From: Paraburkholderia sp. C35
Lineage (GTDB): Bacteria > Pseudomonadota > Gammaproteobacteria > Burkholderiales > Burkholderiaceae
Reading direction: 5' to 3'
Length of the DNA stretch: 43,190 bases
Assembly (NCBI RefSeq): GCF_003121405.1
Contig: NZ_QBUY01000075.1
Location: 1 to 43,190 of the forward strand
Shown: in pieces, positions 8,327 through 16,513 of the stretch
Layout of the letters: each line of letters begins with the position of its first letter
How positions within the stretch are numbered: the stretch's first letter is position 1
The notes under the pieces: generated by a model
What the model was told of the DNA's origin: nothing
Database searches by the model: none
The model's input: only the letters and a program-made list of their open reading frames with translations
Translations under genes and position numbers: made by a program

Positions 8327-9454
8327 ATGACGAAGGTGAGCAAGAGGCTGAAGGTCTGCGCATGGGCTGCGCTGTCGCCTGCTGTGATGTGCGCGACGGC
8401 GCACGCGCAATCGAGCGTCACCTTGTACGGCATCGTCGATGAAAGCGTGCGCTATATGACGCACGTGAACAAAAACGGCGATTCGAGCGTCGGTCTCGGC
8501 AACGGCGGCATGTCGGAGAGCCGTTGGGGCTTGCGCGGCGTCGAAGACCTGGGCGGCGGCTGGTCGACTTTCTTCAAGCTCGAAAACCGCATCTATATCA
8601 ACAGCGGACAAAGCGATCCGACGCTGCCGTTTTTCAACGAAGCGCAGGTGGGCGTGCAATCGTCAACGTATGGCAAGCTGATTTTTGGGCGCATGCCGAA
8701 CGTGCTGATCGAGGGCATCACGATTGGCGGCTACGGCAGCAACCCGTGGATTCCGTACGACTTCAGCTTTCAGCCGGAAGTGACGATGTCGGGTGGCATC
8801 TGGACGAGCAATCAGGTGCAGTATCAGGCGCGCGCGCATGACGTGATCTTGTCGATGGCGTATGCGTTCGGCGGCGTGGCGGGGCACACGTCGTATGGCT
8901 CGCAGTATGGCGCGGCCGTTGCCTACGCGCCGAGTGGCGGCCCGGTTAATCTGGGCGGCGCATATGAAGAGTCACGCGATTCCGTGAACGGCAGCGCCGC
9001 GAAGGCGTGGACGTTCGGCGCGTCGTACACATGGGACCAGACGCGCTTTGCGCTCGGTTATATCGTCAATCAGAACGATGCGGGCTTTTCGAACTTCGCG
9101 AACGGTCCGTTCACGGCGCCTGTGCTTGCTGCGCTCAAGTACACGGATTTTTCACGGCGTCGCATGATACTGGGCGGCATCACGCAGCAGGTCGGCGCCG
9201 CGTGGCATTTCGCGGCGAACGTGTGGCGGACTTTGCAGGATGGCAAGACATCCGCGCAGGACGGCTCGGCGTGGCAGTATCAACTGGTCGCCGACTACAG
9301 TTTGTCGAAGCGTACGGATGTGTATGTGGAAGGCGATTACTCGCTGTATCGCGGTGATCTGATTGGCGCACAATTGCAGGGCGTCAATAGTGTTGGACTC
9401 TCGCAGAAGGGAACGCAGATCGGTCTGATGGCGGGACTACGGCACCTCTTCTAG
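8327..9454 (+). CDS. OmpC-type general porin
   Basis: Mature trimeric outer membrane porins of this Burkholderiaceae family (Porin_4) allow diffusion of small hydrophilic solutes. The protein has 375 residues from an ATG preceded by AGGAG at 5 bases; an upstream in-frame extension to 8240 lacks such a site. The signal peptide ends at ATAHAQ, followed by the classic mature N-terminus SSVTLYGIVDESV. GLRGVEDLGGGWSTFFKLEN is the typical second hairpin, and the protein ends in a terminal Phe (GLRHLF), the signal recognised by BamA. It stands alone, downstream of the rsmA terminator. Which of the many paralogues it is cannot be told from the sequence. Confidence 0.93.
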   Translation: MTKVSKRLKVCAWAALSPAVMCATAHAQSSVTLYGIVDESVRYMTHVNKNGDSSVGLGNGGMSESRWGLRGVEDLGGGWSTFFKLENRIYINSGQSDPTLPFFNEAQVGVQSSTYGKLIFGRMPNVLIEGITIGGYGSNPWIPYDFSFQPEVTMSGGIWTSNQVQYQARAHDVILSMAYAFGGVAGHTSYGSQYGAAVAYAPSGGPVNLGGAYEESRDSVNGSAAKAWTFGASYTWDQTRFALGYIVNQNDAGFSNFANGPFTAPVLAALKYTDFSRRRMILGGITQQVGAAWHFAANVWRTLQDGKTSAQDGSAWQYQLVADYSLSKRTDVYVEGDYSLYRGDLIGAQLQGVNSVGLSQKGTQIGLMAGLRHLF

Positions 9455-9576
9455 CCGTTTGCTCGATGCCGTTGGCGCGTGGACGATGACTGTTGCGCTG
9501 GGTCGCGCTTAGCGAGAGAGCGGCTTTTTCGTTACAGTGTCGTCCTCGACATTGACAGGCCACATGGGAGTACATA

Positions 9577-9963
9577 ATGCGCCTTCTCCACACTATGCTT
9601 CGAGTCGGCAATCTCGACCGCTCGATCAAGTTCTACACTGAGTTGCTCGGCATGAAAGTGCTGCGTCGGAATGATTATCCGGAGGGCAAGTTCACGCTAG
9701 CCTTCGTTGGTTATGAAGATGAGAAAGATGGCACGGTTCTCGAGTTGACGCACAACTGGGATACCGAGTCTTATGACATGGGGAACGCGTTTGGACACCT
9801 CGCTGTTGAGGTGGATGATGCGTATGCCGCGTGTGCGAAGATCAAGGAGCAGGGCGGGACTGTCGTGCGCGAGGCTGGGCCTATGAAGCACGGTACGACT
9901 GTTATTGCATTTGTCACGGACCCTGACGGGTACAAGATCGAGTTTATTCAGAAGAAGAGTTGA
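9577..9963 (+). CDS. gloA: Lactoylglutathione lyase (glyoxalase I)
   Basis: Protein of 128 residues, single-domain VOC-fold enzyme. It isomerises the methylglyoxal-glutathione hemithioacetal to S-lactoylglutathione in the cytoplasm. All four metal ligands of the E. coli-type (Ni-preferring) enzyme are present at the same numbering: H5, E56, H74 and E122. The start is preceded by GGGAG. Repeat copy C follows 3' of this gene. The other VOC protein in the window (39840-40238) is more divergent, so this one is the better candidate for true glyoxalase I. Confidence 0.95.
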   Translation: MRLLHTMLRVGNLDRSIKFYTELLGMKVLRRNDYPEGKFTLAFVGYEDEKDGTVLELTHNWDTESYDMGNAFGHLAVEVDDAYAACAKIKEQGGTVVREAGPMKHGTTVIAFVTDPDGYKIEFIQKKS

Positions 9964-9996
9964 TTTTTGGTGTGGGGCTGGCGCAGGTTTGGTTTT

Positions 9997-10320
9997 TTGC
10001 TGGCATCCGCGGTTTGCTCCTGGTTCTTCATGCGTCGCCCCTGTGCGGGGCGGCACCTACTTTTCTTTGCCGCCGCAAAGAAAAGTAGGCAAAAGAAAGC
10101 GGGCTAACACCGCCAACACTTCTTCTTGCCTGCGGGCCCCCTACGGCCCTGTCCTGTTCATGGCAACGCACTTCTCGATGCCCGCTGCCAACGCTCTAAA
10201 GAGCGCATCCCCCGCTTCACACGCCCGCGTCACAACTTGCGCGATCAACCTGCCCAGGTTCCCCAGGTGGCAAACGGTGTGTCGGCTTTCGCGCCGTACA
10301 CGCACCACTCCGGACTGAAA
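9997..10320 (+). repeat. Dispersed hairpin repeat, copy C (3' of gloA)
   Basis: Complete copy in gloA-sense orientation. It has TGCTGGCATCCGCGG (9998-10012), CTTCATGCGTCGCCCC with its GCCCC/GGGGC stem (10038-10052), the hairpin (10056-10089), AAAGAAAGCGGGCTAACACCGCC, CCTGCGGGCCCCC, a variable stretch, then CCCAGGTGGCAAACGGTGTGT (10262-10282). Its distal end meets copy B head-on near 10320. CCAGGTGGCAAACGGTGTGT here is inverted relative to the matching block of copy B at about 10370-10391, so the pair forms a large inverted repeat. Confidence 0.85.
10056..10089 (+). repeat. 15-bp hairpin of repeat copy C
   Basis: The arms are identical to copy A and the loop is CGCC in this orientation. There are 92 bases between the gloA stop and the hairpin. 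Confidence 0.85.
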
Positions 10321-10656
10321 AGCAAAGGCGGTGTCTCTTGTAGGATCGCCGACGCATGGGGCGCGACAACCTACACACCGTTTGCCACCTGGGCGGCAAA
10401 TGCGAGTCGCTGCCGCTGGCTGTACTACGGGTGATTGAAGCGGGGGAGGCGCTTGTTCGAAGCGTGAGCAACGAGGATGAAGAAGGGAGATGTCGTGTGA
10501 GGGATAGGACCGGTCGGGGGCCCGCAGGCAATAACAAGGATTAGCGGTGTTAGCCCGCTTTCTTTGCTTACTTTCTTTGCGGCGGCAAAGAAAGTAAGTG
10601 CCGCCCCGCACAGGGGCAACACCTGCAGACCACTACCAAAAAGCGGATGCCAGCAA
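10321..10656 (-). repeat. Dispersed hairpin repeat, copy B (3' of the small membrane protein gene)
   Basis: Complete copy in the minus-strand sense, downstream of the gene ending at 10695. GCTGGCATCCGC (rc of about 10643-10655), GCCCC/GGGGC stem, hairpin (10567-10598), GCGGGCTAACACCGC, GCCCGCAGGC-type block, then the distal block at about 10322-10400, nearly identical to positions 1-79 of copy A. Together copies B and C fill the space between two convergent genes; nothing else was seen there. Confidence 0.85.
10567..10598 (-). repeat. 14-bp covariant hairpin of repeat copy B
   Basis: CTTACTTTCTTTGC and GCAAAGAAAGTAAG pair perfectly around GGCG. Compared with copies A, C and D, one C-G pair is now T-A and one T-A pair is deleted on both arms, so pairing is kept. 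96 bases separate it from the stop of the gene at 10695. Confidence 0.85.
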
Positions 10657-10694
10657 ATAACCCACCCCGCACCGCAGCACAGATTGAGGCCCCT

Positions 10695-11003
10695 TCAGGG
10701 CCGCCGAAAAACCACAGAAACAGCAATCGACAACCAAACCGCCATCACCCCAATCAAAAACATCCCCCTACCAAACCGTATCTTCGAGTCATCCGACTCC
10801 GACACAACAGGCGAGGTCACAACAAACGGCACCAGCCCGAGAAACGCAAACCCAACAATCGCAAACCCGGCAACAAGCCGATCAGTCGTCGTCCAGCTGC
10901 CGCCTTCCTGCAAGCCCCAATAGCCGAGGAAGATAATCCCAAGTGAGAACATCGTCGCGGAGGCCGTGCAGAGCGCCGGCACCGAACCCTGAGGCATGGG
11001 CAT
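10695..11003 (-). CDS. Small multi-pass membrane protein, unknown function
   Basis: Protein of 102 residues that I do not recognise. It has three hydrophobic stretches: SATMFSLGIIFLGYWGL (about 14-31), LVAGFAIVGFAFLGLVPFVV (about 42-62) and MFLIGVMAVWLSIAVSVVF (about 80-99). Between the second and third is a charged loop, SESDDSKIRFGRG. The start at 11003 is chosen for GAGG 6 bases upstream; an in-frame extension to 11054 lacks one. It lies 83 bases after panE on the same strand and could be cotranscribed. Repeat copy B lies downstream. That it is a real gene is supported by the hydrophobic pattern and the start signal, not by a known family. Confidence 0.7.
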   Translation of the reverse strand: MPMPQGSVPALCTASATMFSLGIIFLGYWGLQEGGSWTTTDRLVAGFAIVGFAFLGLVPFVVTSPVVSESDDSKIRFGRGMFLIGVMAVWLSIAVSVVFRRP

Positions 11004-11086
11004 GGTCAACCTCGTGTGAGTCAGTGCGGTCGATTCTACTTCAGCCTCCCGCATTACTGCCCGGTCAGCCCCTCACATTGGAATCA

Positions 11087-12025
11087 TCAGACGGACTGCC
11101 GCGCCAGCCTCGCTTCATAAGCTTTCAGATGGCTGTACGCGACACGCAGCAGCGACAGCGCACCATCCTTCTGCGCCTCGCCGCCGCGCGCGATCAGATC
11201 GCCAACGACATGATCCGCTTCGATCCGCGATTGCATTTCGATGTCGCGCAACATGGAAGCCGTCAGCGGCGAGCCTTCCGCAAACAGGATGGTCTGCGCC
11301 CGTGCATTGGAAGCATCGCCGAGCGGATAACCGTTCGCTGCCGCCACGCCCTTGCATTCGCCGAGAATGCCTTCGATCACACGACGCCCGTCCGCCGTCT
11401 TCACAATGTCGCCGATAGCGGCGCGATGCAGACAGGTGCTGGTCGCCAGCGTGGCGAGGAACACCCACTTCTCCCACATCTGCTGCAGGATATTGTCGGA
11501 TGCGGCGGAATCGAAACCCGCGCCATCGAATGCCGCAGCCACGTTGCGCACGCGCTCGCTGATGCCGCCATCCAGTTCGCCGAAGCCAATCGAATGCATG
11601 TCGTTCAGATGCACGATCTCGCGCTCGCGATTGAGCGTTGCCGCGATCACGCACTGGCCGCCCAGCACGTTCGCCGCACCGAAGCGCTGCTTGAGCACGT
11701 CGATATGGCGCATGCCGTTCAGCACGGGCAGGATCATCGTCGTGTCGCCGACAGCAGGCGCAAACGATTCGATCGCATCGTCGAGGTTGTAGGCCTTGCA
11801 GCTCAGCAGCACGAGATCGTAAGGCTGCGTGATCTGCGAGGCGAGCGTGGTCTTGACGTCGCGCAAGGTGAGATCGCCGCGCGGACTTTTGATGACCAGC
11901 CCCGAGCGCCGCAGTTCTTCAGCCCGCTTTTCGCGCACCAGAAACGTCACGTCGCGGCCCGCCTGCGCAAGGCGCCCGCCAAAGTAGCCACCCGTTGCCC
12001 CTGCCCCTACTACGAGAATTCGCAT
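11087..12025 (-). CDS. panE: 2-dehydropantoate 2-reductase family protein (PanE/ApbA)
   Basis: Protein of 312 residues, the usual size. PanE reduces ketopantoate to pantoate with NADPH in pantothenate and coenzyme A synthesis. The N-terminal Rossmann motif is VGAGATGGYFGGRLA (residues ~5-19), followed by the KxxxL-type segment LLSCKAYNLDDAI (~73-85) with the conserved Lys, and a C-terminal helical domain with conserved EADHVVGDLIARG. ATG at 12025 is preceded by GGAGG; the in-frame extension to 12142 is unrelated. Several paralogues of this family exist in Burkholderiaceae and not all act on ketopantoate. It follows the thiolase-like gene on the same strand after 132 bases. Confidence 0.82.
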   Translation of the reverse strand: MRILVVGAGATGGYFGGRLAQAGRDVTFLVREKRAEELRRSGLVIKSPRGDLTLRDVKTTLASQITQPYDLVLLSCKAYNLDDAIESFAPAVGDTTMILPVLNGMRHIDVLKQRFGAANVLGGQCVIAATLNREREIVHLNDMHSIGFGELDGGISERVRNVAAAFDGAGFDSAASDNILQQMWEKWVFLATLATSTCLHRAAIGDIVKTADGRRVIEGILGECKGVAAANGYPLGDASNARAQTILFAEGSPLTASMLRDIEMQSRIEADHVVGDLIARGGEAQKDGALSLLRVAYSHLKAYEARLARQSV

Positions 12026-12157
12026 TGCTCCTCCGTTGTCTGCTCGCATCGCCTGCGCCGTGCGCGTGGATAGGCAGTATGTCGTAAAACGACACCGCCC
12101 GCAGCGAGCTTGCGTGCGCCGCTGCGGACGGTGTCCATGCAATCGGATCGAAACGCG

Positions 12158-13342
12158 TCAGACGGTTTCCAGCGCCAGCGCAATGCCCTGCCCGCCGCCG
12201 ATGCACAAGGTCACGATGCCACGCTTGAGACCATCGCGGCGCATCGAATGAATCAGGCGCGTGGTCAGGATCGCGCCCGTTGCGCCGATAGGATGGCCAT
12301 GCGCAATCGCGCCGCCTTCCACGTTGATGATGTCGTGCGCGAGACTGAGTTTCTGCGCAACGGCAAGCGGCACGGCGGCGAACGCCTCGTTGATCTCGAC
12401 GCGTTCGACATCGCCGAGTTTCCAGCCCGCGCGTTCCAGCGCGATCTGCACGGCAGGCACGGGGCCGAGGCCGAACATGCCCGGCTCGATTGCCGCGACA
12501 CCGAACGACACGAGACGCGCGAACGGTTCGATGTCGTGGGCATCCGCATAGTCGCGTCCCGCGACGATCATTGCCGCCGCGCCGCTGTTCAGACCCGGCG
12601 CATTGCCCGCCGTGATCGTGCCGTCGGCACGGAACGCAGGGCGCAGCTTCGCGAGCGTTTCGATGGTCGTATCGGGGCGCGGCTGCTCGTCGCGCGCGAA
12701 TTGCACCGTGCCCTTGCGCCCGGCGATTTCGACGGCGACCAGTTCGGCATCGAACAGACCACGCTCCTGCGCCGCGGCAAAGCGCTGTTGCGAACGCGCC
12801 GCCCATTCGTCCTGCGCGGCGCGCGTCAGTTCGGCCTTGCTCACCAGATCTTCCGTATGCCAGCCGGAGTGCTCGTCGGAAAACGCATCGACAAGACCGT
12901 CGCGCAACATGCTGTCATGCACCTGCGCATTGCCCATGCGGCTGCCCCAGCGGCCGCTGTCGAGCAGATACGGCGCACGGTCCATGTTCTCCATGCCGCC
13001 CGCGATCGCCACATCGCCGTATCCGAGCGCGATCTCCTGCGCCGCCGTCACGATCGCCTGCGCGCCGGAGCCGCCCACGCGGTTCACGGTCAACGCCGGC
13101 ACCGACACGGGCGCGCCGCCGCCAATCGCCGCCTGGCGCGCGGGATTCATCTTGTTGCCGGCCTGCACGACATTGCCCATCACCACCGACGACAACGTCG
13201 CTGCATCGACGCCGCTGCGCCGCAACGTTTCGCGCACCGCCGCCGCGCCAAGCTGCACGGCAGGCACATCTTTCAACGACCCACCGAATGCGCCGATAGG
13301 CGTACGGACGGGATGCGCAATCACAATCTCGCGTGCATTCAT
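12158..13342 (-). CDS. Thiolase-family protein lacking the nucleophilic Cys
   Basis: Protein of 394 residues with full-length thiolase architecture. Family thiolases condense or cleave acyl-CoA through a nucleophilic Cys near residue 89-90. Here the motif reads NRVGGSG, with Gly90 (codon GGC, 13073-13075) where Cys is expected; Cys to Gly is one base change. The other catalytic elements are kept: NEAFA (N318), GHP (H350) and CIGGG (C380). GNAPG (246-250) also departs from the usual GNASG substrate loop. GAGGA upstream supports the start. If the reading is right, normal thiolysis should be impaired and the protein may have another role; a base error cannot be excluded. It lies in a minus-strand run with panE. 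Confidence 0.85.
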   Translation of the reverse strand: MNAREIVIAHPVRTPIGAFGGSLKDVPAVQLGAAAVRETLRRSGVDAATLSSVVMGNVVQAGNKMNPARQAAIGGGAPVSVPALTVNRVGGSGAQAIVTAAQEIALGYGDVAIAGGMENMDRAPYLLDSGRWGSRMGNAQVHDSMLRDGLVDAFSDEHSGWHTEDLVSKAELTRAAQDEWAARSQQRFAAAQERGLFDAELVAVEIAGRKGTVQFARDEQPRPDTTIETLAKLRPAFRADGTITAGNAPGLNSGAAAMIVAGRDYADAHDIEPFARLVSFGVAAIEPGMFGLGPVPAVQIALERAGWKLGDVERVEINEAFAAVPLAVAQKLSLAHDIINVEGGAIAHGHPIGATGAILTTRLIHSMRRDGLKRGIVTLCIGGGQGIALALETV

Positions 13343-13405
13343 CGCAATTCCTCAAGTTGAAGGACACCATTACGGCCTCGCGCGAGCGAGGCGCCACATT
13401 CGCGT

Positions 13406-14866
13406 TCAGTTCGCCGCGACATCTGCCGCAGCTTTCGCCTTTGCGACATCGCTGTTGCCAGCCGCAGGCACATCCCAGCCACCACCGAGCGAGCGATACA
13501 ACGCAACGACAGCCTGCGCATGCTCGCGCTTCGCCTGGTTCAGCGCTTCCGAGTCGCGCAGATACGCCTCTTGTGCATCGAGCACATCGAGGAAGCTCGA
13601 CGCGCCGCCCTTGTACAGTTCCGTCGACAGATGCAGCGCCTGACCCGACGCATCGAGTGCGCCGCCGAGCTTCGCGACCTGCGCGTCGTCGTTGACGAGA
13701 TCGCTGCGCGTATCCTCGATTTCCTTCAGCGCGTTGAGCATCGTCTGTTGCAGGTTCAATTGCGATTCGCGCATGCGGCTCTCGTTCTGCTCGATATGCG
13801 CGGTGATGCGGCCCGCGTTGAAGATCGGGCTGGTGGCATTCAAGGCCGCGCTGAAGAGGTTGTCCGTCAGTGTCGGCATGCCGAGATACGACGATGCGAG
13901 AATGCCGTCGCTCAGGCTCAGGTTGAACTTCGGATAACGGTCCGCGCGCGCCACGCCAACCTCGGCGGCACGCTGTTCGACGGTTGCGTAGGCGGTGCGC
14001 ACATCAGGACGGCGCAGCAGCGCTTCCGACGGCAACGTCTGCGGCACGCTTTGCGCAGGTGCGGGAATCGGACGCGCCTCGCTCAGCAGCAAACTGTCGA
14101 TGCTTTCCGGCGTGCGTCCCGACAGCACTGCGATCAGGCTCATGTCGTGCTGGATGTCCGATTTGATCTTCGGCAGTTGTGCCTGCAAATCCTGTAACTG
14201 GTTCTGCGCGCGGGCGACGTCGAGTTGCGTCGACAGCCCGTATTTCAGGCGCTTTTGCGTGAGGTTCAGCGCGCGGGCGCGAATCTCCTCGTTGTCGTTG
14301 ACGATCTGCAATTGCGATTGCGCCCAGCGCAAGTCGATATACGCGGCAGCCGTGTTCGCCGCGATTGCGAGCCGCAGTTCGTTCAGCGCCGATTGCCGCC
14401 CCGTTGTCTGCGCCTGTGCGGCGAGCACAGCCAGACGTTCGCCGCCGAACACGTCGGGCTGCCACGAGGCCGTCAAACCGGCGCCAGCCTGCTTCACATA
14501 GCCGAGCGGCGGCGGCGTGTTGATCCGTTCATACGATGCCGTCGCGCCCGCATCGAGTTGCGGCGCCAGCGCGGCGCGCTGCTGCTTCGTCACTTCCTGC
14601 GCCTGCTTCACGCGCTCGACGGCGGCTTTCACGTCGAGGTTATCGTTGAGCACGATATCGACCAGCTGGTGCATGGTCGGATCGCCGAACTGCGACCACC
14701 ATTCATCCGCGTCCACCGTGTCCTTCGGTGCATCGACGCTCCACGCGTCGGGCGCGACCGTTTTCACTGTCTGCGGCAAGTCCGCGTGCGTCTCGGGCTG
14801 CACCGCGCAGGCCGCAAGCGTCATGACGGCGGCAACGGCAAGCGCTTTGGCTACGATCTGTTTCAT
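13406..14866 (-). CDS. NodT-family outer membrane efflux lipoprotein
   Basis: Protein of 486 residues, TolC-like outer membrane channel of a tripartite efflux pump. The signal ends in the lipobox LAAC with the lipidated Cys at residue 20. Two OEP repeats follow; coiled-coil rich segments such as NLDVKAAVERVKQAQEVTKQ (first repeat) and SFLDVLDAQEAYLRDSEAL (second repeat) are typical of the periplasmic helical barrel. The start at 14866 leaves out a 12-residue extension that would spoil the signal peptide. It begins 45 bases after emrB and is the last gene of the marR-marR-emrA-emrB-nodT run. Confidence 0.93.
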   Translation of the reverse strand: MKQIVAKALAVAAVMTLAACAVQPETHADLPQTVKTVAPDAWSVDAPKDTVDADEWWSQFGDPTMHQLVDIVLNDNLDVKAAVERVKQAQEVTKQQRAALAPQLDAGATASYERINTPPPLGYVKQAGAGLTASWQPDVFGGERLAVLAAQAQTTGRQSALNELRLAIAANTAAAYIDLRWAQSQLQIVNDNEEIRARALNLTQKRLKYGLSTQLDVARAQNQLQDLQAQLPKIKSDIQHDMSLIAVLSGRTPESIDSLLLSEARPIPAPAQSVPQTLPSEALLRRPDVRTAYATVEQRAAEVGVARADRYPKFNLSLSDGILASSYLGMPTLTDNLFSAALNATSPIFNAGRITAHIEQNESRMRESQLNLQQTMLNALKEIEDTRSDLVNDDAQVAKLGGALDASGQALHLSTELYKGGASSFLDVLDAQEAYLRDSEALNQAKREHAQAVVALYRSLGGGWDVPAAGNSDVAKAKAAADVAAN

Positions 14867-14911
14867 ATCGGGTTTTCCAGTCAGCGGAAAGAGTGATGGC
14901 ATGCGGGCGTT

Positions 14912-16492
14912 TTAGTGCGCGTCGGGCGGCGGCGCGGTCAAACCAAAAGGCCGCGAGAACAGCACGCTGATCAGGCCCACCGCAAAGCACAGCGAGACGG
15001 CGAGGAAGGTGTCGGAGAAGGTCAGCACGAGCGCTTCGCGCATCAGCAATGCATGCAGCGAAGCGAGTCCCGCCGACGCGCCGTTGAGCATGTCGCCACC
15101 CACCGCCGCGAAATGTGCGCTCTGGTTCTGCAGCATCGCTTCGATCACCGGACGGCCCGCCGTTACATGCTCGTCGAGACGTTCGTAATGCAGGTTCAGG
15201 CGATCGTTGAGCATCGTGCTGCACACGGCAATGCCGATTGCGCCGCCCAGGTTCCGCATCAGGTTGAACAGTCCACTGGCCGACTTGAGCCGCGACGGCG
15301 GCAGCGAACCCAGCGCCATCGTCACGATGGGCGGCACGCAGAACTGCTGGCCAACGCCGCGCAACACCTGCGGAATCAGCAACTCCTGCCAGCCCCACTG
15401 GTTTGTCAGCGGCACATACAGGTAACAGCCCACGCCGAAGCAGATCAGGCCGAACACCATCAGCAGACGCATATCGACGCGTCGCGCGAGAAACGAATAG
15501 GCGGTCAGCGCGACGAGTTGCGCGCAACCCACCGACAACAACGCAACGCCGATCTGCAGCGAATCGAAACCCCGCACACGCGACAGAAACACCGGCGTCA
15601 GAAACACCGTGCAGAACAGACCAATGCCCGTAATAAACGACAGCAGACTGCCGATGCCGAAGTTGCGGATCGCCAGCGCTCGCAGATCGACAATCGGTTC
15701 TTTCGCAGTGAACGCATGCACGAGAAACAGGAAACCGCAGATCGCGCAGATCCACGCGCAGAACAGGATCACGTTATCGCCGAACCAGTTCTTGCGCGGC
15801 CCTTCTTCGAGCACATATTCGAGGCAGCCGAGAAAGCCCGACATCAGCAGAATGCCCAGATAGTCGCCTGTCTTGAGCAGCGATATATCCGCGTGATCGA
15901 CGTTGACATAGCGCGGCACGAGTACGGTCACGAGGATGCCGGGCACGAGGTTCAGATAGAACAGCCAGTGCCACGACCATTGATCCGTGATCCAGCCGCC
16001 GATCACCGGGCCGATGGTCGGTGCCAGCGAGGCGAGCGCGCCGATCGTCGTCGCGGCGATGATCCGCTGCTTGCCGGGAAACAGCATGAACGCTGTCGTG
16101 AACACGGTCGGAATCATCGCCGCGCCCGCAGCGCCTTGCAGGCCGCGAAACAGGATCATCGAGTTGATGTCCCAGGCGAGGCCGCACAGCATGCTCGTGA
16201 TGGTGAAGCCCAGCGCCGACGCCGCAAACACCCAGCGTGTAGAGAACACGCGCGTGAGCCAGCCCGACATCGGAATCACCATGATTTCGGCGATCAGATA
16301 CGCGGTCTGCACCCACGACAGTTCATCCTGGCTCGCCGACAGCCCGCCGCCGATATCCTTCAGCGACGACGCGACGATCTGGATATCGAGCGTCGCCATG
16401 AAGAAACCGAGGCACAGCAGCGAGAATGCGAAGACTTTGGTAGCGGTCGGCAGATCGGCCGGATTCGCGGGAGCGGATGTCGTCTTGCTCAT
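14912..16492 (-). CDS. emrB: DHA2-family MFS multidrug exporter (EmrB/QacA type)
   Basis: Protein of 526 residues with about 14 membrane spans, the hallmark of DHA2 drug:H+ antiporters. Motif-like segments include LDIQIVASSLKDIGGGLSAS in span 1 and its loop, the conserved WVQTAYLIAEIMVIPMSGWL in span 2, the motif A region (LTRVFSTRWVF), and the antiporter motif C in TIGPVIGGWITDQWSWHWLF. A large loop before the final span (residues ~450-500) is also typical. It starts 21 bases after emrA and is read with it. The substrate is unknown; EmrAB-type pumps export hydrophobic compounds and uncouplers. Confidence 0.94.
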   Translation of the reverse strand: MSKTTSAPANPADLPTATKVFAFSLLCLGFFMATLDIQIVASSLKDIGGGLSASQDELSWVQTAYLIAEIMVIPMSGWLTRVFSTRWVFAASALGFTITSMLCGLAWDINSMILFRGLQGAAGAAMIPTVFTTAFMLFPGKQRIIAATTIGALASLAPTIGPVIGGWITDQWSWHWLFYLNLVPGILVTVLVPRYVNVDHADISLLKTGDYLGILLMSGFLGCLEYVLEEGPRKNWFGDNVILFCAWICAICGFLFLVHAFTAKEPIVDLRALAIRNFGIGSLLSFITGIGLFCTVFLTPVFLSRVRGFDSLQIGVALLSVGCAQLVALTAYSFLARRVDMRLLMVFGLICFGVGCYLYVPLTNQWGWQELLIPQVLRGVGQQFCVPPIVTMALGSLPPSRLKSASGLFNLMRNLGGAIGIAVCSTMLNDRLNLHYERLDEHVTAGRPVIEAMLQNQSAHFAAVGGDMLNGASAGLASLHALLMREALVLTFSDTFLAVSLCFAVGLISVLFSRPFGLTAPPPDAH

Positions 16493-16513
16493 GATGGTCG
16501 CGGCGTCCGTGCG

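Noticed and set aside
9553..9576. TTGACA upstream of gloA as its -35
   Set aside because: The matching -10 would overlap the start codon and the ribosome-binding site GGGAG lies between, so the layout does not work.
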